DNA of 21,856 nucleotides, from the IMG/VR virus record IMGVR_UViG_3300043409_000028, positions 1 through 21,856 of that record. The stretch is one strand, 5' to 3'. The stretch comes from a virus. Both the position numbers and the translations under genes were made by a program. Shown in pieces: positions 8,636-16,066 of the stretch; the stretch's first letter is position 1; the number at the start of each line of letters is the position of its first letter. A model generated the notes under the pieces. It ran no database searches, had not been told where the DNA came from, and saw only the letters and a list, made by a program, of their open reading frames with translations.

Positions 8636-11304
8636 TATCTACTCGTGGGCAAAGACCGCGCAGCGGATTGATTAGCAGCGTAAACAGATAGCTTATTTCG
8701 CGCTAGGAACTGCGTAGCCGACTGCGTATCAATGGCTTGCATGTTCGCTATGTAAGGGCCGTTGTAAGTGATCTGAGGCCCTCCCATTGCTCCTGCAAGC
8801 TGATTATTTGGAATAACTGTTCCTGCTCCTTTAGGAATAATCAATTCAGGCCCGCGCTCGCCTACTATGTAGGGAATATTCGCGGCTACAGGCCCCCCGT
8901 CTGCCATGTAACCGCCAGCGATTACTTTTGCAAAATTTGCGCCGCCACCAGCAGAGCCAATATCAGCCGCGAGAGAAGAATTTCCGCCGCCAGTAAATAA
9001 ACCACCCAATCCTTTAAACATTTGAAGCAGTTGAGCCTTCAAATAAATCGCCAGAATATCCTGAATTATTGACCGCGCCAGGTCTTTAAATGACAGTTTA
9101 CCTGTCTTAACAAAGTTTACAATCGCGCTTTCCATGTTGTTGAAAACGGATTGGTTTACATCGCCCAATAATTTTAATCTTTCAGCAAGGCCGATGACTT
9201 CCTCTTTCCTTTGCTGAATTACATTTTGATTAACAATCAATTCTTCGCCGCGCCGAGCAAACTCTGGATTGTCAATAATTTTTTGCCGGATAGTCGCAAT
9301 TTTTTGTTCTGTTTCTAATCTGCTTAATGCAATATCACGATCTGCTGCGGAAATTAAAATACTTTTACTAAAAAGCTCAAGTTTTGTTTTTTCCAATTCA
9401 ATAGAATCAGATTGAGTCTTTTGTTCATCGCGCAAAGTTTTTTCTGTCTCAATGGCTTTTTGTGCGAGCTTAACCCTGCCATCTAAGATTTCTTTTTGAG
9501 CATACGCTTGGGTTAATAACGCCGTGCTAATTAGTTTTTGTCTTTCTGATATTTCCTTACTAGCCATTATCTTATAAATTTCATCAGCTAACTTTGCGCG
9601 GACTTTTATCTGCTCTATATCATCTTGAGTAACTACCTTTTGTTTATCAAATAAATTTAATAATTCTTTTTGTGCTGAAACTTCTATCAATACAGAGCTA
9701 ATCTTTTCGTCAATCGCTTTCTTAGCGGCAGACTCCATTGCGTTTAGTTTTTGAATACGCTCCGCTTCAATTCCAGCAAGTTCTGCGTTTAATTGCTTTT
9801 TATTTATTAAAATATTTTGTGATTTCTCTTTCTCATTTTTTTGGTCGTATTCTCTATTTGCATCTGCTACTTTTTTATTGGCTTCTACAGAAATTCTGGC
9901 TAAACCTTCAGCATTAGCTAAACGATGTTGATATAAATTATCATCTAGTGTTTTTCTTAATTGAAAATCTTTTTCTATAAGCGCTCCTAACGGAGTCGCT
10001 ATATCAATTTTTTTGCGTTCTTCTTCCGCTTTTTGTTCATCGTCTTTTCTTTTTTTATCTGCCTCACGCATTTTTCCCGATAATGCTTCAAATTTCTCAA
10101 TTTCTTTTTTTAGTTTGCCTGCCCAAACCTCAGAGTCGGGGAATAGCGTAACCCTCCCTGCAAAATAATCTATTTGCTTTGCTAAAGCATTTAAAATTTC
10201 TAAATCCGTATTTGGCGCACCGATGCTTTTAATTCTCTCAAAGGTATCGGCAATAGAATTCCACAGTTTTGCTATTATTCCTAATTGCGGAGCTTGCTTT
10301 TCTAGTTTTTCGTTTAGCGCTTGAGACAGAGTGTTAATGGCACCTTGTCTGTCACCAACACGTTCTAACGCTTCAATTTGACGATATTGGGCAAGCGTCA
10401 AAAAGTTATATTTTTCATTCAGGTTTTTGGCAGAAGATGCTGTCCCGTTAAATGCGGATACAAGTTCCTTCCCGACAACATCAACAGATTGACCGCTAAG
10501 TCTTGATACAAGCGCAATAGACTGCGCTACAGACTCAATAGATTTAGATGTAAATTGACCTGACGCGGCTAATGATGCAAATATATCCTTTGCATCTTTT
10601 AGGCCAACCATGCCACCGCCAGCAAGAGTTTGAGATAACCCTTTAAACTTATCGTAGGTGAGTCCTGCTGTATTACCTGCAAGAATCAAAGAGTTATTAA
10701 ACGCCTTAAATTCCTCGTCACCTTTAAACGCTGCGTAAGCAAGACCACCAAATGCTACAGTCAATCCACCAACCACAACTTTTGTAACGGTTAATACCGA
10801 CGCAAAAGCCCTAAATACTCCGGCTACGCTACCGAACTGATCTCTTAACTGACCGCCCTGCTGAATAAGCACAAGCAATGGGTTTTGGCCGCCAGCGAGA
10901 CTGGTTACAATGTCCGTTGTTTGATAGCTAAGAGCCTGAAGTTGATAAGTATTAAGTCCTGCTGCTTTAATCGTTTGTTGCTGAAAGTTTTTACTAGATG
11001 CCGCAAGTTTGTCCATTGCAGCAGCTTGCGACAACAACGCATCTTTTCTTGATTGGGTAGCTTGCTCAAATTTGCCGCCCGAAGCAAATTCACGCTGTAT
11101 TTTCTCAACAAGGCTTACTTCACGCCCATAATCTTTTACAGCATAAGTTAGCTTGAGAATTTCCTTCTCAATATCATTGTTCTGTCTTGTAATCTCGCGT
11201 TTTAATTTTTTTTCTGCGGCAATGGCTTTATTTACCTCATCCTCCCATTCCGCAACATTGAGAGTCATTACTACGCCAAGACGGGCGAGAATTTGATTAG
11301 CCAT
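8635..11304 (-). CDS. Tape measure protein
   Basis: 889 aa; sets tail length and is probably ejected with the DNA. The N-terminal part is charged and helical. It is followed by a block typical of the TMP_2 family (PF06791) from about residue 117: LNTYQLQALSYQTTDIVTSL, then GGQNPLLVLIQQGGQLRDQF. A hydrophobic stretch follows at about 161-192 (TVTKVVVGGLTVAFGGLAYA), which may cross a membrane during ejection. The middle is long heptad-rich coiled coil. The C-terminus resembles Tape_meas_lam_C, with GGYMADGGPVAA and GERGPELIIPKGAGTVI (from 815). At 1.5 Å per helical residue this length would give a tail of roughly 130 nm. The Shine-Dalgarno is weak (TAAG), and a second Met at residue 13 is an alternative start. 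Confidence 0.94.
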   Translation of the reverse strand: MANQILARLGVVMTLNVAEWEDEVNKAIAAEKKLKREITRQNNDIEKEILKLTYAVKDYGREVSLVEKIQREFASGGKFEQATQSRKDALLSQAAAMDKLAASSKNFQQQTIKAAGLNTYQLQALSYQTTDIVTSLAGGQNPLLVLIQQGGQLRDQFGSVAGVFRAFASVLTVTKVVVGGLTVAFGGLAYAAFKGDEEFKAFNNSLILAGNTAGLTYDKFKGLSQTLAGGGMVGLKDAKDIFASLAASGQFTSKSIESVAQSIALVSRLSGQSVDVVGKELVSAFNGTASSAKNLNEKYNFLTLAQYRQIEALERVGDRQGAINTLSQALNEKLEKQAPQLGIIAKLWNSIADTFERIKSIGAPNTDLEILNALAKQIDYFAGRVTLFPDSEVWAGKLKKEIEKFEALSGKMREADKKRKDDEQKAEEERKKIDIATPLGALIEKDFQLRKTLDDNLYQHRLANAEGLARISVEANKKVADANREYDQKNEKEKSQNILINKKQLNAELAGIEAERIQKLNAMESAAKKAIDEKISSVLIEVSAQKELLNLFDKQKVVTQDDIEQIKVRAKLADEIYKIMASKEISERQKLISTALLTQAYAQKEILDGRVKLAQKAIETEKTLRDEQKTQSDSIELEKTKLELFSKSILISAADRDIALSRLETEQKIATIRQKIIDNPEFARRGEELIVNQNVIQQRKEEVIGLAERLKLLGDVNQSVFNNMESAIVNFVKTGKLSFKDLARSIIQDILAIYLKAQLLQMFKGLGGLFTGGGNSSLAADIGSAGGGANFAKVIAGGYMADGGPVAANIPYIVGERGPELIIPKGAGTVIPNNQLAGAMGGPQITYNGPYIANMQAIDTQSATQFLARNKLSVYAANQSAARSLPTSR

Positions 11305-11311
11305 AATTAAC

Positions 11312-11782
11312 TTATACCATTGGTGTTACATTTTTCATAAACGATTTTAATTGATGAGCCAATTGTTCTTTTAATATCTTGAACGCTTCTTCGGCTCCCG
11401 ATTCCATCGAAATTCTGAGATAAGGATGTGGACGAGTCCTTGCATTTCCAAATTCCTGCGACAAAGAAACGGCAGATTTTTTTACAGATACCATCCCCCA
11501 AATAACATCTCCCGGATAGTAAAACTGAGATTGTTTATCTGTTTCATTTGGCAGTCTTACAGTTATTTTTGCGGTTTCTCGCAAATGAATACCAGATGTG
11601 TTTGTGGTGGCGTCGTAAGGCGCATTAGCGATAACCCTCCCCAAGATTGGGCGCAATGCTTTGCGAACAGAATTAACCGTTCCTTTTTTTAGGACTTCTT
11701 CAGGGTTGTAAAAGGAAAACAAAACATCCATTTGTTCCGCGAGCCGGTCAAATCCTTTTACCTCAAAAGTTTTGTTCGCCAT
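11312..11782 (-). CDS. HK97 gp10-like neck/tail protein
   Basis: 156 aa. It has the layout of the HK97-gp10-like family (PF04883): FEVKGFDRLAEQM at the start, then the helix VNSVRKALRPILGRVIANAPYD, a THLRE-type element seen here as SGIHLRETAKITVR, then SLSQEFGNARTRPHPYLRIS and a C-terminal helix (EAFKILKEQLAHQLKSF). The HPYLR block matches the family's 'PFLRPA' region. Family members usually lie with the neck genes, before the tail tube. Here it lies between the GT chaperone and the tape measure, overlapping GT as TAATG. Its role is probably in the head-tail or tail structure, but the odd position leaves this open. Confidence 0.75.
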   Translation of the reverse strand: MANKTFEVKGFDRLAEQMDVLFSFYNPEEVLKKGTVNSVRKALRPILGRVIANAPYDATTNTSGIHLRETAKITVRLPNETDKQSQFYYPGDVIWGMVSVKKSAVSLSQEFGNARTRPHPYLRISMESGAEEAFKILKEQLAHQLKSFMKNVTPMV

Positions 11783-12575
11783 TAAAATACCTTTGGCGCA
11801 TTAGGGGACATTCTGGCAAACGCAAGCAATTTATTATTTGCCTCTGCCGCTTTTTCTTGTTCGGTTAATGGCGGGACAATGTATTCAAAGGTAGATGGAA
11901 GCACATCTTCCATCCTGTATGACTTTGCGTCTTTTCTTAATTTAGAATTGAGATTTCCGGTAGTTAAAGAACTAAGCGCAATCAAATTTGCTTTGTTTCC
12001 TAACATACCATCGTTAAGCATAATCTCAATATTCCTCATGTCATCCGTTGGTATTTTATCGGGATACCCACCATGAGCATAAATATATGCTCTAGTTTGT
12101 GCGCGAATATCCCCTATCAGTTTTTTCGTGCATCCTTATACCCAGGCTGGATGGATTCAGTAATCCTCTCCAACATTTCAAATTGAATAGCCATTGGGAA
12201 TTCAGCTTCGATGTCATCGTAAGTAATATCGCTAAAATCCCCAGACTCAGGAACTAGCAATTTAAAATACTCAAGAATTCTTTGTTCCATCTGGATTACT
12301 GATACGCACGTATTCCGTAGATTTATTGGTTTTCCGTCAATAACAACATCATCGTCAACAAACTCAACTCCAATTACCGCATCTTTTTTTACGGAATTAA
12401 CCATCTTGTTAAACTTTGCATCAACTTTTTCTTTAGAAACATCTTTAATCCGCTCTGAAATAGCTTCCATTTCCAAAGATAATGGTATCTTTACTTTAAA
12501 TTTATTGCCAATTACTTCAAAGGTTTTAATACGAATAGAATCGTTAATTTTTAACGCGGCGGAGAGTTTGCTCAT
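11782..12575 (-). CDS. Tail assembly chaperone GT fusion by -1 frameshift
   Basis: Predicted 264-aa product. The first 152 codons are those of G, ending in AAC at 12122-12120. The ribosome then slips back one base and reads CTG at 12120-12118 onward for 112 more codons to a TAA at 11784-11782. The T part begins LIGDIRAQTRAYIYAHGG and runs without a stop through YPDKIPTDDM and MEDVLPSTFEYIVPP to MSPNAPKVF. An ATG at 12039 lies inside this frame, but the 27 codons upstream of it also read as sensible protein and join exactly to the slip site, so a fusion explains the region better than a free gene. The T segment would contact the tail tube. The next gene begins one base inside the stop (TAATG). 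Confidence 0.85.
12061..12126 (-). promoter_or_regulatory. -1 frameshift site: slippery heptamer and nested RNA structure
   Basis: On the minus strand A AAA AAC (12126-12120) is in the correct X XXY YYZ phase for the G frame and is followed at once by TGA. After a six-base spacer (TGATAG), GGGATAT (12113-12107) can pair with GTATCCC (12067-12061), including one G-T wobble. Enclosed within it is a perfect hairpin, GAGCATA-TATT-TATGCTC (12092-12075). Heptamer, spacer length and downstream structure are the three known parts of a programmed -1 site. The heptamer and phase are directly visible; that the two-tier structure forms and stimulates slipping is inference. Confidence 0.85.
12117..12575 (-). 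CDS. Tail assembly chaperone G (unshifted product)
   Basis: 152 aa, the product made without frameshifting. In lambda-like phages the G protein and its GT fusion coat the tape measure and recruit tube subunits; neither stays in the virion. The sequence begins MSKLSAALKINDSIRIKTFEV, with a beta-type N-terminus including KFKVKIPLSLEMEAISERI, a long charged helix, and an acidic segment (SGDFSDITYDDIEAEFP). It ends at a TGA directly after a canonical slippery heptamer, so this stop is the switch point for the longer form. Position between tube and tape measure, plus the slippery site, make the call firm although no sequence family was searched. Confidence 0.82.
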   Translation of the reverse strand: MSKLSAALKINDSIRIKTFEVIGNKFKVKIPLSLEMEAISERIKDVSKEKVDAKFNKMVNSVKKDAVIGVEFVDDDVVIDGKPINLRNTCVSVIQMEQRILEYFKLLVPESGDFSDITYDDIEAEFPMAIQFEMLERITESIQPGYKDARKN

Positions 12576-12799
12576 TTTATGTCTACCTTTATTATTTTGT
12601 CGTATATAGCATCGTTTAGCCGTTTAGAGTAATCTGCCACTTCTTCAGGACTCATTTTATCCGCATGATATTTTGCAATCTCATACGCAATATTGATTCC
12701 AGCAATTTTTTGCTGAGGAAACCCAAACCAATTCTTTGTTCCAGAACTGGCTTGGGCTACCAAATAACCAAACAGGTCGTTATTATTTTGTATTGTCAT
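12572..12799 (-). CDS. Small protein of unknown function before the G chaperone
   Basis: A 75-aa protein I do not recognise. It is predicted largely helical, with KIAGINIAYEIAKYHADKMSPEEVADYSKRLNDAIYDKII as its core, and has no membrane segment or signal peptide. It starts 10 bases after the tail tube stop with no visible Shine-Dalgarno, and its TGA overlaps the G start as ATGA. It therefore sits inside the tube-chaperone-tape measure chain and is probably translated together with G. It could be an accessory tail assembly factor; nothing in the sequence shows this directly. Confidence 0.6.
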   Translation of the reverse strand: MTIQNNNDLFGYLVAQASSGTKNWFGFPQQKIAGINIAYEIAKYHADKMSPEEVADYSKRLNDAIYDKIIKVDIK

Positions 12800-12809
12800 T
12801 TTTTATATT

Positions 12810-13334
12810 TTAAGTGTTGTTAGACCAGCCGTAACTATTCCCGCCTGTCGGATGAATTGTAAAAATAAACTTACCTTCAGCGGAAGGTGACATATCCCAT
12901 TGCAGCCCACCCACGCGGGCATTGAAGGCGTAAGCCACGGTGTTTGTGCCATCATAAACCGCGATTACATAAGTGCGGATAATGGTGCCACTATAGCCAT
13001 CGTCACGGATTAGCAATTGCGCCGTGTCAGCGGGGTTCCACGCCGACGTAATAGTGAGCGAAGTTACTTGGTTTTGAGTGGTTATCTTCGATCCAGTTCT
13101 AGCTCCTGCAACCGAATAAGACGCTGAAGCATCGTCTGCGCCGAAAGATGGAATTGCCTCTACTGGAACTTGAATGCCAGCAGTACCAGAACCACCAGCC
13201 GAAGTGCCGATAATAGTTGCTACTTGGGCAGTCCAAGTCCCAAGCTGCGTGTCAGTTAGCGGAGTCGGCGTTTCATCATCTTGCATCCACAGCGTAGCGA
13301 CATAACCGGGTAAAACTTTATCAATAAGAGCCAT
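12810..13334 (-). CDS. Major tail (tube) protein
   Basis: Predicted tail tube subunit (174 aa) that stacks in rings around the tape measure. The sequence is beta-rich with few charged stretches. Notable segments are PVEAIPSFGADDASASYSV, KITTQNQVTSLTITSAWNP and the C-terminal strands GLQWDMSPSAEGKFIFTIHP. Evidence for the role is mainly its size, composition, strong Shine-Dalgarno (GAGGT) and place between the tail terminator and the G/GT chaperone, the standard position of the tube gene. It ends with an Asn/Gly/Ser tail (GGNSYGWSNNT). Confidence 0.72.
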   Translation of the reverse strand: MALIDKVLPGYVATLWMQDDETPTPLTDTQLGTWTAQVATIIGTSAGGSGTAGIQVPVEAIPSFGADDASASYSVAGARTGSKITTQNQVTSLTITSAWNPADTAQLLIRDDGYSGTIIRTYVIAVYDGTNTVAYAFNARVGGLQWDMSPSAEGKFIFTIHPTGGNSYGWSNNT

Positions 13335-13371
13335 TTTGATTACCTCACAAAAAAGTTAATAAAATTTTATC
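13335..13371. other. Intergenic spacer with tail tube ribosome binding site
   Basis: This 37-base AT-rich spacer follows the tail terminator gene. Its only clear element is GAGGT seven bases before the tail tube ATG on the minus strand, a strong site in keeping with high demand for tube subunits. I see no hairpin here. Confidence 0.6.
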
Positions 13372-13779
13372 TTATGCTGGAACGTAGAGAGTGCAATCCA
13401 GAATAATCTGGTTTAATCCCAATTCGTTATCGTAAGTATTATAGAGCCAAAAAACATCTGCTTTTGCTACGAAAAATTGATCGCCAAATTCACCAGAGTA
13501 ACCATGCAACGATTGTAGTATGTCATTACTTAAATTAAAAGCATCACTCATTGATTGACCAAACACACTAATTTGGAACGTCGGTGTATCTATACCTTTA
13601 TTGTTTTGCGTTTGCCCCGTATAAACAGGCTGGTGAATATTCCTTAATTGCCAAGTCAAAAACTGGCTTTCCGTAGCGTAATTCCGGTTAAAGTTTGCAT
13701 ACACAGGAACATTAACAATACTAGCCAACTGTGCCTGTATAGCTTCTGCATACACATAAGGGTTAAGCTGCGTGGTCAT
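13372..13779 (-). CDS. Tail terminator / tail completion protein (DUF3168-like)
   Basis: 135 aa. It has the shape of DUF3168 / gp17-type tail completion proteins: an N-terminal helix (YVYAEAIQAQLASIV), a VPVYANF strand, the TPTFQISVFGQS strand, then a helix (DAFNLSNDILQSLHGYSG) and C-terminal strands ending in ILDCTLYVP. Such proteins form the ring that stops tail tube growth and docks the tail to the head. It is coupled to the head-closure gene (ATGA) and is followed by a 37-base gap before the tail tube gene. The family is diverse in sequence, so gene order carries much of the argument. Confidence 0.65.
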   Translation of the reverse strand: MTTQLNPYVYAEAIQAQLASIVNVPVYANFNRNYATESQFLTWQLRNIHQPVYTGQTQNNKGIDTPTFQISVFGQSMSDAFNLSNDILQSLHGYSGEFGDQFFVAKADVFWLYNTYDNELGLNQIILDCTLYVPA

Positions 13780-14120
13780 ACTGGGGTCGTAGGATCATTG
13801 CGATAACAAAGCAATGTAACCTTCATCCTGTCGTTAGACTCTCTTACATCAGATATACGCCAATCAAATCCGCGCCACGTAATGCTATACAAATTCTGGT
13901 TATCTACAATGCTTTTAATGTTCGGCGTGTAGTTAAATGTTAAATTTACCAAATCCTGATATACACGATAACGCTCAGATATTCTTAAACTATTTGATAC
14001 ATCAGCTACCAATGCTCTTGATGTAAACCACTCGGTTATAGTCGTAGTGTATTCACCAACCGAATTTACTCCGTTGGTTACATTGTTAATATCTACATTT
14101 TCAAATCTGGTGATAGCCAT
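13776..14120 (-). CDS. Head closure / head-tail joining protein
   Basis: Small protein (114 aa) expected to cap the connector and retain DNA after packaging. The C-terminal block YSITWRGFDWRISDVRESNDRMKVTLLCYRND matches the pattern of SPP1 gp16-type head-closure proteins (a strand with W.G..W.I..V.E...R...L.C). The protein is mostly beta, as expected. It starts within the stop of the connector (TAATG) and ends within the start of the next gene (ATGA), so the three neck genes are translationally coupled. The call rests on the motif, size and position. Confidence 0.7.
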   Translation of the reverse strand: MAITRFENVDINNVTNGVNSVGEYTTTITEWFTSRALVADVSNSLRISERYRVYQDLVNLTFNYTPNIKSIVDNQNLYSITWRGFDWRISDVRESNDRMKVTLLCYRNDPTTPV

Positions 14121-14761
14121 TACATAATAAGCGGTTTATACGGTCTCAACAAAGCATCAACACCAAAAGGGATATTTTTTAGCGTCACTTCAGTTGAATT
14201 AGAGCGGTTATTATATAAATGGGTAAGTAGCAGCAAGCCAGCTTGTTTAATTGCCGGGTATTGCATAATTGAATTAGCCGGAACCGTGTACAACACCTCA
14301 AGCGGGTTAGCATTGTATTGGTTTACTGTATTCGGCAGGCTTTGCAAAATTACCCTATTGCCTGTCGCGTCATACCAATAAGTATTGGTTGCCAAAGCGG
14401 TCAACACCGGAGGCAGCCCAGACCAAAGGCTCACGGAGTTAATTGTAGCCCCGCTACGGCCTTGAGAGACTTCAGGAAGGTCAAGGTATACCGCTGTGCT
14501 TGTCAGGCCGGGATTGCCGTAATAGATGCGATATTGGGTAGGGAATACAGCCATTCCCAAGTAATCCTCGATGGCAAACCGAGTCGCAACTTCCAAACTG
14601 GTTAAATAGGAATCTTGCGATTCATCTTCAAACAAGTTTAGTTGCTGCGTGATTTCGTCAAGCGTCAACCATTGAGTTACATAGTCTCTCGCCATCTGTT
14701 CAATTTTTACATAATTGAACGGGTTCCGATTTGACGAATAAGATTGGTTTTCGACCGGCAT
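14120..14761 (-). CDS. Head-tail connector (gp6-like adaptor)
   Basis: Predicted adaptor ring under the portal (213 aa). The N-terminal half has the helical layout of gp6-like / phiE125 gp8-like connectors: LTLDEITQQLNLFEDESQDSYL followed by the SLEVATRFAIEDYLGMAV helix. A beta-rich middle follows, containing the YYGNPGL and YLDLPEVS segments, and then a C-terminal helix (YPAIKQAGLLLLTHLYNNR), which is the common family ending. The gene follows the second capsid protein by six bases, without a clear Shine-Dalgarno, and overlaps the next gene as TAATG. Position between capsid and head closure is the standard HK97 order, which supports the call. Confidence 0.8.
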   Translation of the reverse strand: MPVENQSYSSNRNPFNYVKIEQMARDYVTQWLTLDEITQQLNLFEDESQDSYLTSLEVATRFAIEDYLGMAVFPTQYRIYYGNPGLTSTAVYLDLPEVSQGRSGATINSVSLWSGLPPVLTALATNTYWYDATGNRVILQSLPNTVNQYNANPLEVLYTVPANSIMQYPAIKQAGLLLLTHLYNNRSNSTEVTLKNIPFGVDALLRPYKPLIM

Positions 14762-14767
14762 GATTTT

Positions 14768-16012
14768 TTATGCGTGGTAACAACGGACACCAGCAAAAAC
14801 ATCTCGGATTGTCGAACAAACTCGCTTCTCTGCGAACAGAGTTACATACCCCGGTTGCGTTTGATCGAACATTTGAATATCCATTGTTTCGTTGTCAGCA
14901 ATCGTCACAAACTGATCCCACGCAGCAAAATAAATCGCAAATTTACCGGCAGCAAGGTTGTCCATATAGGGATTTATTCGTACTGGTTTTCCCATCAAAT
15001 AGACTGTAGAACTTGTCCCATCTTCGCCAGCTTGGTCAAGAAATATTCCGGCATTAGCCGCTAGTTTTCTAATTACTGAAAGCGTTGCAGGAGTCATCAT
15101 CCAAGCGCATGTCGGGTCTAACAAATATTGCGGCGGGAGCGCTTCATAAATATCGGCCAAATCATTAACAACAACTGCGCTTGCACTTGCCAAAGTAAAA
15201 GTTAAAACGGTATGAATGCCGTTTGTCATTGCAATCCCGCTTGAACCAAATGCCGCCGCCGAAGTTGAAGTCGTATAGCTGTTCAATCCACGCAAACCCA
15301 ACGTGCCGCCGTAATAGCCGGTAGTCGATGCTGCTTGGTCATTGTTAAACATCATCGACAGAGCTTCTTGTTGAGCAAATTCTAGGGCAATGTCTCGCAC
15401 GATAGATTCTTCGAGATTATTAACGTCCGATAGCATTGCAGTCCGAATTGGCACAGACGCTTGAATTGATCTCAAAGGCAATTGCCAAATTGAAGTTGAA
15501 TAGCCCGTAGAACCGGCAGCATTATTGCTATTGATTGGATAGTAGCCCCACGGATTGCCTACAGCGGTAATTGTAGTTGATGTTGCAGTCGTATCGCCAA
15601 GCACGTTGTAAGTACCAGTTCCGCCAGTGCCGGTGCCTAGCGAACTAATGTAAGTGCCCGCGGCGACGCCAGTGCCGGAAAGGATTTGACCAACGCGCAA
15701 CGTGCCGCTAGTCACAGCCGAAACCGTCAACACCGAGGCAGCAATTGCACCAGTAACAACCGCCCCATTTTGGATATTGGTTGCATTACCAGTTTTAACT
15801 ACAAAGGTCTGGTCTGAACCGATTGTATTTACTACTCGCGCACCTGCGCCGCGGATAGGATTAAACATACGCAATGACGCGAAAGCATCATCGTAAATAT
15901 TTCTGCCGCCTATGCCAGAACCCGATCCGGTCAGCAAAGCAGCTTCTTTCAAGTTTACAGATGCTTTTCCATTTTTAAGCGCGGCTTTAATGGATTCCAG
16001 AATTAGGCTCAT
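14768..16012 (-). CDS. Second capsid protein, HK97-fold paralogue with inserted domain
   Basis: 414 aa, paralogous to capsid protein 1. Blocks align in order: NPIRG (51-55), [36 protein letters not shown], and [23 protein letters not shown] near the end. It differs in two ways. It has no delta-length N-terminus (only 50 residues before NPIRG, against 131). It also carries an extra segment at about residues 80-152, rich in Gly/Thr/Ser/Val ([15 protein letters not shown], then [12 protein letters not shown]), at the place where protein 1 has its short probable E-loop. The preferred start is the ATG giving MSLILESI, with GGA seven bases upstream; a TTG four codons earlier is less likely. It could be a minor or vertex subunit, a decorated major subunit, or a conditional alternative. 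Confidence 0.88.
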   Translation of the reverse strand: MSLILESIKAALKNGKASVNLKEAALLTGSGSGIGGRNIYDDAFASLRMFNPIRGAGARVVNTIGSDQTFVVKTGNATNIQNGAVVTGAIAASVLTVSAVTSGTLRVGQILSGTGVAAGTYISSLGTGTGGTGTYNVLGDTTATSTTITAVGNPWGYYPINSNNAAGSTGYSTSIWQLPLRSIQASVPIRTAMLSDVNNLEESIVRDIALEFAQQEALSMMFNNDQAASTTGYYGGTLGLRGLNSYTTSTSAAAFGSSGIAMTNGIHTVLTFTLASASAVVVNDLADIYEALPPQYLLDPTCAWMMTPATLSVIRKLAANAGIFLDQAGEDGTSSTVYLMGKPVRINPYMDNLAAGKFAIYFAAWDQFVTIADNETMDIQMFDQTQPGYVTLFAEKRVCSTIRDVFAGVRCYHA

Positions 16013-16030
16013 ATTAAATTCCAATAAATG

Positions 16031-16066
16031 TTAAAAAGAGGGGGGATTTCTCCCCCCGTCCTTTTT
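16031..16066 (-). terminator. Hairpin terminator between the two capsid genes
   Basis: Read on the minus strand, GGGGGGA-GAAA-TCCCCCC is a perfect 7-bp stem capped by a GNRA-type GAAA tetraloop and followed at once by TCTTTTT. An outer AAAAAG/CTTTTT pairing lengthens the stem and puts an A-tract before it, so it could also act on the other strand. It starts just after the capsid 1 stop and ends about 20 bases before the capsid 2 ATG. By sequence it is the strongest intrinsic terminator in the window. Placed inside a co-directional operon, it probably lets only part of the transcripts continue. Confidence 0.85.

Noticed and set aside
11782-12039. Separate 85-aa gene starting at the ATG at 12039
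   Set aside because: The same frame is open back to the slippery site, and the codons upstream of this ATG read as sensible protein. No Shine-Dalgarno is evident before it. It is better explained as the T part of the GT fusion.
16013-16024. TTG start four codons upstream in capsid protein 2
   Set aside because: The ATG at 16012 has a GGA site at a suitable distance that would lie inside the longer version, and MSLILESI is a more natural start.
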